From contig NZ_JBHSFP010000015.1 of assembly GCF_042654065.1 (NCBI RefSeq), positions 136,875 through 200,874 of the forward strand: DNA of 64,000 nt, written 5' to 3'. The stretch comes from Sphaerisporangium dianthi. GTDB lineage: Bacteria; Actinomycetota; Actinomycetes; Streptosporangiales; Streptosporangiaceae. The position numbers were made by a program, and so were the translations under genes. The notes beneath the pieces are model-generated. The model was not told the DNA's origin and made no database searches. It saw only the letters and a program-made list of their open reading frames with translations. This document shows, piece after piece, positions 51,864 to 59,783 of the stretch (its first letter is position 1; each line of letters starts with the position of its first letter).

Positions 51864-53537
51864 TCAGAGGCCGAGGGTCTCTCTGCGCAGGTGGGTCTTG
51901 AGGATCTTGCCGCCCGGGTTGCGGGGCAGTTCGGTGTCGCGGAACCAGAAGCGCACCGGGATCTTGAACGGCGCGAGCACTCCGCGCAGGAACTCCCGCA
52001 GCTCCTCGGCGGTGGCCGACGTGCCCGGCTTCAGCCGTACGACCGCGCCGACCTGCTCGCCGAGCTCGTCGTCCGGGATGCCGATCACCGCGGCGTCGTC
52101 CACGGCGGGGTGCTCGAACAGGGCGGCCTCGACCTCGGCGCAGTAGACGTTCTCGCCGCCCCGGATGACCATGTCCTTGGCCCGGTCGACGATGTAGACG
52201 TAGCCGTCCTCGTCCACCCTCGCCAGGTCGCCGGTGTGCAGCCAGCCGTTCACGAAGGTCTGCGCGGTGGCGTCAGGGCGGTTCCAGTAGCCGGCGATCA
52301 CGTTCGGGCCTCGCATGCACAGCTCGCCGACCTCGCCGGTCGCAAGCTCGCCGCCGAGCGGGTCGGAGATGCGCACGTCGCACACGGCCAGCGGAAGGCC
52401 GATGCTGTCGGGCCTGGACAGGTACGTCGGGCCGCTGTTGTAGATGGCCAGCGCGGTGGTCTCGGTCATCCCGTATCCGTTGGAGGCCTGCCGCTGGGGC
52501 AGCTGGTCGCCGATGCGCTCCAGCAGCTTGGGCGGGGCCGGCGCGCCGCCGTAGCTGATGCCGCCCAGGCTTGCGATGTCGTACTTGCCGAAGTCGGGGT
52601 GCGACAGCAGCTGCCAGGCGCTGGTGGGGACGCCCGTCATGATCGTGACCTTCTCGCGCTCGATGAGCCGGAGAGCCTGCCCTGGATCCCACTTGTACAT
52701 CAGCACCAGGCCGCCGCCGGTGAACATGGTCGCCGTCATCACCGCGAAGCAGCCGGTGACGTGGAACAGCGGCACCGCGAGCAGCGTGATCCGCCGGGTG
52801 CCCAAGGCGGTCGAGGGATCCTTGCCGGCCATGGCGATGCTGCGCAGCAGCGCGTAGGCGACGGTCATCGGCGACTGGGCGGCGTTGCGGTGGGTGCCGA
52901 GCGCGCCCTTGGGGCTGCCGGTCGTCCCGGAGGTGTAGAAGATGGTCGCCGGGTCCTCGGGGTCCAGCTCGACGGGCGGCAGGCTCGCCTCGGCGCGCAC
53001 CTCGCCGAGGACGTCGCCGAACGCGCGGGCCCCTGGCGGGAGGTCTCCCGCGGCGCGGGTGACGATCATGGGGATGGCTGTCCCGCGCAGCCGCTCGGCC
53101 CGCTCGCCGTCGGCGACGAGCACCTTGGCCCCCGAGTCGGAAAGGCCGTACTCCAGCTCGGGTGTGGTCCACCAGGCGTTCAGCGGGACGGCTATCGCCC
53201 CGACGGCGAGGGCCGCGGAGAACGCGATGACCCATTCGGGGTAGTTGCGCATCGCGATGGCGACGCGGTCACCCTTGGTCACGCCGTAGTCCTCGACCAG
53301 CCGGACGGCCAGCGTGGCGGCCCGGCGGAAGTGCTCCTCGTAGCTGATGCGCTCGTCCTCGTAGACGAGGAAGATCGCCTCGCCGTGGAAGCGGCTGTTC
53401 TCCAGCAGGGCACGGAAGGTCGCAGGAGCGTGCTTCCAGGTCCGGAGCTTCGAGCCGCGTATCTCGACCTCCTCCATCTCAAAGAGCCCGCCCGGTCCGG
53501 TGAGTTGTGCCTGGACCTGGTCATGGGTGACAGTCAT
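51864..53537 (-). CDS. AMP-dependent acyl-CoA synthetase
   Basis: 557 residues of the ANL adenylate-forming superfamily, which activates a carboxylic acid with ATP and joins it to CoA. P-loop YTSGTTGSPK at about 201-210; A5 NGYGMTETTA at about 355; A7-A8 LHTGDLARVDEDGYVYIVDR and KDMVIRGGENVY; C-terminal catalytic Lys in NPGGKILK. The substrate is unknown, probably a fatty or aromatic acid. ATG 53537 has GGGAG upstream; the frame remains open to 53672. It is divergent from argC. Confidence 0.9.
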   Translation of the reverse strand: MTVTHDQVQAQLTGPGGLFEMEEVEIRGSKLRTWKHAPATFRALLENSRFHGEAIFLVYEDERISYEEHFRRAATLAVRLVEDYGVTKGDRVAIAMRNYPEWVIAFSAALAVGAIAVPLNAWWTTPELEYGLSDSGAKVLVADGERAERLRGTAIPMIVTRAAGDLPPGARAFGDVLGEVRAEASLPPVELDPEDPATIFYTSGTTGSPKGALGTHRNAAQSPMTVAYALLRSIAMAGKDPSTALGTRRITLLAVPLFHVTGCFAVMTATMFTGGGLVLMYKWDPGQALRLIEREKVTIMTGVPTSAWQLLSHPDFGKYDIASLGGISYGGAPAPPKLLERIGDQLPQRQASNGYGMTETTALAIYNSGPTYLSRPDSIGLPLAVCDVRISDPLGGELATGEVGELCMRGPNVIAGYWNRPDATAQTFVNGWLHTGDLARVDEDGYVYIVDRAKDMVIRGGENVYCAEVEAALFEHPAVDDAAVIGIPDDELGEQVGAVVRLKPGTSATAEELREFLRGVLAPFKIPVRFWFRDTELPRNPGGKILKTHLRRETLGL

Positions 53538-53646
53538 GCGCGGATACTCCCGGGGGTGAGTCGCTGCCGTTGTGGAGGTGACGATACCGACCGGTAGGTA
53601 CGGAGAACAGGGCTCGCGCTCACACGGCTGTTGCGGCGATGTTGGT

Positions 53647-53675
53647 TTGCATGACGATGCTGAGGCATGCATACT
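53647..53675 (+). promoter_or_regulatory. argC promoter overlapped by an ARG-box
   Basis: TTGCAT (53647-53652) and CATACT (53670-53675), 17 bases apart, make a plausible promoter 53 bases before the argC start. Within it a dyad TGCAT-GACG-ATGCT (53648-53661) matches the spacing of bacterial ARG boxes (two pentamers four bases apart), so ArgR binding would block polymerase. Confidence 0.55.
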
Positions 53676-53703
53676 CTTTCTCTGTAAAGGTCATGAGGCC
53701 GAA

Positions 53704-53717
53704 TGCATGGTCATGCG
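53704..53717 (+). promoter_or_regulatory. Second ARG-box-like dyad upstream of argC
   Basis: TGCAT-GGTC-ATGCG, the same pentamer-N4-pentamer plan as the site over the promoter; it ends 10 bases before the argC ATG and covers part of the ribosome site. Paired boxes would suit an ArgR hexamer. Confidence 0.5.
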
Positions 53718-53727
53718 AGGTGAGTCG

Positions 53728-54750
53728 ATGAAAGCGGCCGTCGCCGGAGCGAGTGGCTACGCCGGGGGCGAGTTGCTGCGCCTGCTGCTGACCCATCCCG
53801 CCTTCGAGATCGGCGCGCTGACCGCCGGGTCCAGCGCGGGCGGCACACTGGCTGCCCACCAGCCGCACCTTCCCGCCCTCGCCGACCGGGTCCTTGCCGA
53901 GACGACGGCCGAGACGCTGAAGGGCCACGACGTCGTCTTCCTGGCCCTCCCGCACGGGCGGTCCGCCGCCATCGCCGCGCAACTCGGCGAGGACACCCTG
54001 GTCGTCGACTGCGGCGCCGACTTCCGGCTGCAAGACCCCGCCGAGTGGGCCCACTTCTACGGTGGCGAGCACGCCGGCACCTGGCCCTACGGCCTGCCCG
54101 AGCTGCCCGGCCAGCGCGAACTGCTGCGCGCGGCCCGGCGCATCGCCGTCCCCGGCTGCTACCCGACCTCGGCCACCCTGGCCCTGTTCCCCGCCTTCGC
54201 GGCCGGCCTCGCCGAGCCGGACGTCGTGGTCGTCGCCGCCAGCGGCACCTCCGGCGCCGGCCGGTCGCTCAAGCCGAACCTGCTCGGCAGCGAGGTCATG
54301 GGCTCGGCCAGTGCCTACAACGTGGGCGGCGCCCACCGCCACACCCCCGAGATGGAGCAGAACCTCGCGAAGGTCGCGGGCCGGCCGGTGCGGGTGTCCT
54401 TCACCCCCATGCTGGTCCCGATGAGCCGCGGCATCCTCGCCACCTGCACCGCGCCCGCCGTGCCCGGCCTGACCGCGGCCGCGCTGCGCGAGGCGTACGC
54501 CGCGGCGGTGAAGGACGAGCCGTTCCTGCGCCTGCTGCCCGAGGGCGTCTGGCCCGCGACGGCCGCGACGCTCGGCGCCAACACCGCCGCACTGCAGGTC
54601 ACCCTCGACGAACGGTCCGGGCGCGTGGTCGCCGTCGTCGCCATCGACAACCTGACCAAGGGCACCGCGGGCGGGGCGATCCAGAGCGCCAACCTCGCCC
54701 TCGGCCTGGCAGAAGAACTCGGTCTCCCCCTCAATGGAGTAGCCCCGTGA
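53728..54750 (+). CDS. argC: N-acetyl-gamma-glutamyl-phosphate reductase
   Basis: 340 residues, third step of arginine synthesis, NADPH-dependent. Rossmann motif VAGASGYAGGELLRLL at the N terminus; catalytic Cys in AVPGCYPTSATLAL; catalytic His in NVGGAHRHTPEMEQN. ATG 53728 follows GAGGTGA; upstream ORF extension to 53572 is not supported. First gene of argCJBDFR, under ARG-box control. Confidence 0.95.
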   Translation: MKAAVAGASGYAGGELLRLLLTHPAFEIGALTAGSSAGGTLAAHQPHLPALADRVLAETTAETLKGHDVVFLALPHGRSAAIAAQLGEDTLVVDCGADFRLQDPAEWAHFYGGEHAGTWPYGLPELPGQRELLRAARRIAVPGCYPTSATLALFPAFAAGLAEPDVVVVAASGTSGAGRSLKPNLLGSEVMGSASAYNVGGAHRHTPEMEQNLAKVAGRPVRVSFTPMLVPMSRGILATCTAPAVPGLTAAALREAYAAAVKDEPFLRLLPEGVWPATAATLGANTAALQVTLDERSGRVVAVVAIDNLTKGTAGGAIQSANLALGLAEELGLPLNGVAP

Positions 54751-54809
54751 GCGAGCGCAGCGAGAAGACACCGGCCACCCAGATCCTCGCGGGGGAGGGA
54801 CGGTCATGA
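54747..54809 (+). CDS. Twenty-codon ORF bridging argC and argJ
   Basis: GTG 54747 overlaps the argC stop (GTGA) and the frame ends with TGA at 54807-54809, overlapping the argJ ATG (ATGA). The product would be MSERSEKTPATQ followed by ILAGEGRS. Its start repeats GAGCGAGCGCAGCGAG, a common actinomycete intergenic motif. The double overlap suggests translational coupling across the gap; whether the peptide has a role is not known. Confidence 0.35.
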   Translation: MSERSEKTPATQILAGEGRS

Positions 54810-55957
54810 GCGTCACCGCGCCCCTCGGCTTCCGCGCGGCGGGCGTCGCGGCGGGCCTGAAGAGCAGAGACGCCCGCGACGTCGCCCTGGTCGTCAACGA
54901 CGGCCCGTCCCGGGCCGCGGCCGGCGTGTTCACCCGCAACCGCGTCAAGGCCGCGCCCGTCCTGTGGACCCAGCAGGTGCTCACCGGCGGCCGCGTGAGG
55001 GCGATCGTCCTGAACTCCGGCGGCGCCAACGCCTGCACCGGCCCGGCCGGCTTCCAGGACACCCACGCCACCGCCGAGAAGGTCGCCGACGTCCTCGGCG
55101 ACTCGGCCGGCGAGATCGCCGTCTGCTCCACAGGGCTGATCGGCGAGCGCCTCCCCATGGACGCCCTGCTGGCCGGGGTCGACGCCGCGGCGGCGCAGCT
55201 GTCCCGGGACGGCGGCCTGGCCGCCGCCGACGCGATCCGCACCACCGACACCGTCACCAAGATCGCCTTCCGCCGGGGCGAGGGCTACATGGTCGGCGGC
55301 ATGGCCAAGGGCGCCGGCATGCTCGCCCCCGCCATGGCCACCATGCTCAGCGTCATCACCACCGACGCCGACGTGCCGGCCGCCGAGCTCGACAGGGTGC
55401 TCCGCAAGGCCGTCGGCGTCACCTTCGACCGCCTCGACACCGACGGCTGCATGTCGACCAACGACACCGTGCTGCTGCTCGCCAGCGGCGCCGCGGGCGT
55501 CACCCCCGACCCCGCCGAGTTCGAGAAGAAGATCACCGAGGTCTGCGCCGACCTCGCCAGGCAGCTGCTCGTCGACGCCGAGGGCGCGACCAAGGCCATC
55601 GCGATCGAGGTCGTCGGGGCCGCGCACGAGGACGACGCCGTGACCGTCGGCAGGGCGGTGGCCAGGTCCAACCTGCTCAAGTGCGCCATCCACGGCGAGG
55701 ACCCCAACTGGGGGCGCGTCCTGTCCGCCGTCGGCACCACCGACGCCGTGTTCGAGCCCGACCGGCTCAACGTCGCGATCAACGGCATCTGGATCTGCCG
55801 GGGCGGCGCCGCCGGCGACGACCGCGCCAAGGTCGACCTGCGGCCGAGGGACGTGACCATCATCATCGACCTGTCGGCGGGGCCGCACTCGGCCACGGTC
55901 CACACCACCGATCTGACCGCCGAGTACGTCCACGAGAACTCGGCGTACTCCACATGA
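54806..55957 (+). CDS. argJ: Glutamate N-acetyltransferase/ornithine acetyltransferase
   Basis: 383 residues. It recycles the acetyl group in the cyclic arginine pathway and may also make N-acetylglutamate. The self-cleavage site is KGAGMLAPAMATML with Thr179 as the new N-terminal nucleophile of the beta chain. Starts with GGGAGGGACGG ahead of ATG. Four-base overlap with argB. Confidence 0.95.
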   Translation: MSVTAPLGFRAAGVAAGLKSRDARDVALVVNDGPSRAAAGVFTRNRVKAAPVLWTQQVLTGGRVRAIVLNSGGANACTGPAGFQDTHATAEKVADVLGDSAGEIAVCSTGLIGERLPMDALLAGVDAAAAQLSRDGGLAAADAIRTTDTVTKIAFRRGEGYMVGGMAKGAGMLAPAMATMLSVITTDADVPAAELDRVLRKAVGVTFDRLDTDGCMSTNDTVLLLASGAAGVTPDPAEFEKKITEVCADLARQLLVDAEGATKAIAIEVVGAAHEDDAVTVGRAVARSNLLKCAIHGEDPNWGRVLSAVGTTDAVFEPDRLNVAINGIWICRGGAAGDDRAKVDLRPRDVTIIIDLSAGPHSATVHTTDLTAEYVHENSAYST

Positions 55958-56868
55958 GCGCCCCTGCGCCCGGAGCCGCCGGGCCGCACGCCAAGGCGGC
56001 CGTCCTCATCGAGGCGCTGCCGTGGCTCGAGCGCTTCCGCGGGCAGACCGTCGTGGTGAAGTACGGCGGCAACGCCATGACCGACGAGGCGCTGCGCCGC
56101 GGCTTCGCCGACGACATGGTGTTCCTGCTCCACGCGGGCCTCCGGCCCGTCGTCGTGCACGGAGGCGGCCCGCAGATCAACGCCCACCTGGACCGCCTCG
56201 GCATCGAGACCGGCTTCACCGCGGGGCTGCGGGTGACCACCCCCGAGGCCATGCAGGTCGTGCGCATGGTGCTGGTCGGCCAGGTCAACCGCGACGTCGT
56301 CGGCCTGATCAACCGGCACGGGCCGTTCGCCATCGGCATGTCGGGCGAGGACGCCCACCTGTTCACCGCCGAGCGCAAGCACGCCGAGGTGAACGGCGAG
56401 AAGGTCGACATCGGGCAGGTCGGCGAGATCGTCAAGGTGGAGGCGGGCGCCGTCCGGGCCCTGCTCGACGACGGGCGCATCCCCGTCGTCTCCTCCATCG
56501 CCCGCGGCGAGGACGGCGAGATCTACAACGTCAACGCCGACACCGCGGCGGCAGCGCTCGCCGTGGCGCTGGACGCCGGCAAGCTCATCGTCCTCACCGA
56601 CGTCGAGGGCCTGTACGCCGACTGGCCGCCCTCCGGCGAGGGCGCCGCCACCAAGGTGATCAGCCGGCTGACGGCCGGTGAGCTGGCCGGGCTGCTGCCC
56701 GGCCTGTCCAGCGGCATGGTGCCGAAGATGGAGGCGTGCCTGACCGCCGTCAGCGGAGGCGTGCCCCAGGCCCACGTCCTGGACGGGCGCGTGCCCCACT
56801 CGGTGCTCTTGGAGATCTTCACGGACGAGGGGATAGGCACCATGGTGCTGCCGGAGGAGGAGTCATGA
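55954..56868 (+). CDS. argB: Acetylglutamate kinase
   Basis: 304 residues. Phosphorylates N-acetylglutamate, the step that is usually feedback inhibited by arginine. Amino-acid kinase fold with VVKYGGNAM, VVVHGGGPQIN, RMVLVGQVNRD and LTDVEGLYADW. An N-terminal helix before the fold (AVLIEALPWLERF) is of the kind that gives arginine-sensitive hexamers. ATGA overlaps on both ends. Confidence 0.96.
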   Translation: MSAPAPGAAGPHAKAAVLIEALPWLERFRGQTVVVKYGGNAMTDEALRRGFADDMVFLLHAGLRPVVVHGGGPQINAHLDRLGIETGFTAGLRVTTPEAMQVVRMVLVGQVNRDVVGLINRHGPFAIGMSGEDAHLFTAERKHAEVNGEKVDIGQVGEIVKVEAGAVRALLDDGRIPVVSSIARGEDGEIYNVNADTAAAALAVALDAGKLIVLTDVEGLYADWPPSGEGAATKVISRLTAGELAGLLPGLSSGMVPKMEACLTAVSGGVPQAHVLDGRVPHSVLLEIFTDEGIGTMVLPEEES

Positions 56869-58109
56869 ACCAGGTCAGCGGAGCCGGCGCGCCCGGCCAC
56901 ACCGGAGGCGACCTGCTGGACGCCGGCGCGGCCTCGCTCACCGAGCGCTTCGAGGCCGCCTTCATGCCCAACTACGGGGTGCCGCCGGCCGTCCTGGTGC
57001 GCGGCGAGGGCTGCCACGTCTGGGACGCCGACGGCAGGCGCTACCTCGACCTGATCGCCGGCATCGCGGTCAGCTCGCTCGGCCACGGCCACCCCGCCCT
57101 GGTCCGCGCCGTCTCCGCGCAGGCCGCCGCGCTCGCCCACAGTTCCAACCTGTTCATCAACGAGCCCGAGGTGCTGCTCGCCGAGCGCCTGCTGAGCCTG
57201 CTGAAGGTCCCCGGCCGCGTCTTCCTGGCCAACTCCGGCACCGAGGCCAACGAGGCCGCGCTCAAGCTGGCCGTCAAACACGCCAGGACCACCGGAAGGA
57301 AGTACTACGTCGCCGCCGAGAACGGCTTCCACGGCCGCACGCTCGGCGCGCTGTCGCTGACCGGCAAGGCCTCCATCCGCGACCAGTTCGGGCCCTTCCC
57401 CATCGACGTGCGCTTCGTCCCCTACGGCGACGCCGACGCCCTCAAACAGGCCGTCACGCAAGACTGCGCCGCGGTCTTCCTGGAGCCGGCGCAGGGCGAG
57501 GCCGGGGTCGTGCCGCCGCCCGCCGGCTACTTCGCCGCCGCCAGGGAGATCTGCGACGCCGCCGGCGCCCTGCTGGTGCTGGACGAGATCCAGTCGGCGA
57601 TCGGCCGCACCGGCCACTGGTTCGCCCACCAGCACGACGGCATCGTCCCCGACGTGCTCACCCTGGCCAAGGGCCTCGGCGGCGGCATGCCGATCGGCGC
57701 GTGCGTCGGCTTCGGCGACGCCGGCGCCATCTTCGCCAAGGGAGACCACGGCTCCACCTTCGGCGGGAACCCCGTGTCGGCCGCCGCGGCCCTGGCCGTG
57801 CTCGGCACCATCGAGCGCGACGGGCTGCTCGCCCACGTCCGCGAGGCGGGCGAACGGCTCGCCCAGGGCATCGCGGCCGTCGATCACCCGTTGCTCGCCG
57901 GCGTGCGGGGCCGCGGGCTGTGGCTCGCCGCCGTGCTCACCGGCGACCGCGCCGCCGACGTCCAGGCCGCCGCGCAACGCGCCGGGTTCCTGGTCAACGC
58001 CGTGCAGCCCGACGCCGTCCGGCTCGCGCCGCCCCTGGTGATCACCCTCGAACAGATCGACTCCTTCCTCGCCGCCTTCCCGGCGATCCTCTCGGAGGTG
58101 GCGGCATGA
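56865..58109 (+). CDS. argD: Acetylornithine aminotransferase
   Basis: 414 residues, class III PLP aminotransferase. The PLP lysine is in LTLAKGLGGGMPIG (about residue 269); VFLANSGTEANEAALK binds the phosphate; LVLDEIQSAIGRTG carries the Asp that contacts the pyridine nitrogen. An extra ~25 residues precede the usual start. Overlaps argB and argF by four bases each. Confidence 0.96.
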   Translation: MNQVSGAGAPGHTGGDLLDAGAASLTERFEAAFMPNYGVPPAVLVRGEGCHVWDADGRRYLDLIAGIAVSSLGHGHPALVRAVSAQAAALAHSSNLFINEPEVLLAERLLSLLKVPGRVFLANSGTEANEAALKLAVKHARTTGRKYYVAAENGFHGRTLGALSLTGKASIRDQFGPFPIDVRFVPYGDADALKQAVTQDCAAVFLEPAQGEAGVVPPPAGYFAAAREICDAAGALLVLDEIQSAIGRTGHWFAHQHDGIVPDVLTLAKGLGGGMPIGACVGFGDAGAIFAKGDHGSTFGGNPVSAAAALAVLGTIERDGLLAHVREAGERLAQGIAAVDHPLLAGVRGRGLWLAAVLTGDRAADVQAAAQRAGFLVNAVQPDAVRLAPPLVITLEQIDSFLAAFPAILSEVAA

Positions 58110-59089
58110 ACGGCATGGTCCAGGAAGCCGGATCCGACGGCGCGGCGGACGTGCGCAGCGGCGGCTCGACGGCGGTCCGGCACTTCCTGCGGGACGACGA
58201 CCTCAGCCCGGCGGAGCAGGCCGAGGTGCTCGACCTGGCCGAGGTGATGAAGAAGGACCGCCACGGCCACCGCCCCTTCGAGGGCCCGAAGACCGTCGCG
58301 GTGCTGTTCGACAAGCAGTCCACCCGCACCCGCGTCTCCTTCGCGGTCGGCATCGCCGAGATGGGCGGCCAGCCCATGGTCATCGACGCCGCGGGCTCCC
58401 AGATGGGCAGGGGCGAGCCGATCGAGGACACCGCCCGCGTCCTTTCACGCATGGTCGCCGCGATCGTGTGGCGCACCTTCGGCCAGGAGCGTGTCGAGGC
58501 GATGGCCGCGGCGTCCTCCGTCCCCGTCGTCAACGCGCTGACCGACGAGTTCCACCCCTGCCAGGTACTGGCCGACCTGCTCACCGTGCGCGAGCGCAGC
58601 GGCGCCCTCGCCGGGCGGACACTGGCCTATTTCGGCGACGGCGCCAACAACATGGCCCACTCCTACCTGCTCGGAGGCGCCACCGCCGGCATGCACGTCC
58701 GCGTCGCCTCCCCGGCCGCCTACCAGCCGGACGCGGCCGTGCTCGCCCGCGCGGCCGAGATCGCCGCCACCACGGGGGGCTCGGTCGCGGTGCTGGGCGA
58801 CCCCGCCGCGGCCGCCGCCGGCGCCCACGTCCTCGCCACCGACACCTGGGTGTCGATGGGCCAGGACGGAAAGGACGAACGGATCGCCGTGCTCGCGCCG
58901 TACCAGATCAACGCCGGGCTGCTCGCCCTGGCCGCCCCCGGCGCCGTCGTGCTGCACTGCCTGCCCGCCTACCGTGGCCTGGAGATCACCGCGGAGGTGG
59001 TGGACGGGCCGCAGAGCGCCGTGTGGGACGAGGCCGAGAACCGCCTGCACGCCCAGAAGGCCCTGCTCCAATGGCTCGTGACGCGATGA
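58106..59089 (+). CDS. argF: Ornithine carbamoyltransferase
   Basis: 327 residues. Makes citrulline from ornithine and carbamoyl phosphate. Carbamoyl phosphate loop STRTR at about 71-75, DEFHPCQVLADL (HPCQ) and the ornithine motif HCLPAY at about 284. N-terminal FLRDDDLSPAEQAEVL is usual. GGAGGTG lies in front; four-base overlaps with argD and argR. argF within the cluster is as in mycobacteria. Confidence 0.96.
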   Translation: MNGMVQEAGSDGAADVRSGGSTAVRHFLRDDDLSPAEQAEVLDLAEVMKKDRHGHRPFEGPKTVAVLFDKQSTRTRVSFAVGIAEMGGQPMVIDAAGSQMGRGEPIEDTARVLSRMVAAIVWRTFGQERVEAMAAASSVPVVNALTDEFHPCQVLADLLTVRERSGALAGRTLAYFGDGANNMAHSYLLGGATAGMHVRVASPAAYQPDAAVLARAAEIAATTGGSVAVLGDPAAAAAGAHVLATDTWVSMGQDGKDERIAVLAPYQINAGLLALAAPGAVVLHCLPAYRGLEITAEVVDGPQSAVWDEAENRLHAQKALLQWLVTR

Positions 59090-59604
59090 CGATCCCGCTG
59101 ACGAAGGCGGGCAGACTCGCCAAGATCGCCGAACTCGTCAAACGCCATCAGGTGCGCTCGCAGCCCGAGCTGGCCAGGCTGCTTGCCGAGAGCGGGGTCG
59201 AGGTCACCCAGGCCACGCTGTCGCGCGACCTGGACGAGCTCGGCGCGCTCAAGCTGCGGGCCGACGACGGCTCGCTGGTGTACGCGCTGCCGGGCGAAGG
59301 CGGCGCCCGCATCCCGCTGACGCGCACGGGCGCCGGCGCGGAGTCACCGGCGGCCCGGCTGCGGCGCGTGGCGGAGGAACTGCTGGTCTCTGCCGAGGCC
59401 TCGGCGAACCTCGTGATCGTGCGGACGCCCCCCGGCGCCGCCCAGTTCCTCGCCTCGGCCCTCGACCACGCCGACTGGGAGTCCATCCTCGGCACCGTCG
59501 CCGGCGACGACACCATCCTGGTGATCAGCCGGGATCCGTCGGGCGGCACCCTCCTGGTGGAGTCGCTGCTCAGGCTCACCGACCGACGTAGCCAGCCCGC
59601 ATGA
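59086..59604 (+). CDS. argR: Arginine repressor ArgR
   Basis: 172 residues. N-terminal winged helix (about 1-75) with SQPELARLLAESG and VTQATLSRDLDELGALKL; C-terminal oligomerisation and arginine-binding domain with LLVSAEASANLVIVRTPPG and ILGTVAGDDTILVI. It binds ARG boxes as a hexamer when arginine is present; two dyads fit at argC. It is the last gene of the overlapped argC-R run (ATGA with argF). Confidence 0.95.
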   Translation: MTIPLTKAGRLAKIAELVKRHQVRSQPELARLLAESGVEVTQATLSRDLDELGALKLRADDGSLVYALPGEGGARIPLTRTGAGAESPAARLRRVAEELLVSAEASANLVIVRTPPGAAQFLASALDHADWESILGTVAGDDTILVISRDPSGGTLLVESLLRLTDRRSQPA

Positions 59605-59783
59605 GGCGGGCCCGCCGCACCGGTCCGGCCACGCCGCCTGGACATGGCCGAGGACCGGCTCGTCGTCATCAACCCACGCAGGATGCAGGAGGCCCCGGCG
59701 CGCGGGACGGCCGTCCCGGCTGACGGACGGCGTTTTGGGCTAGGGTCGCGGATTGAGCATTGGATCTCAGGAAGAGGAGAACG

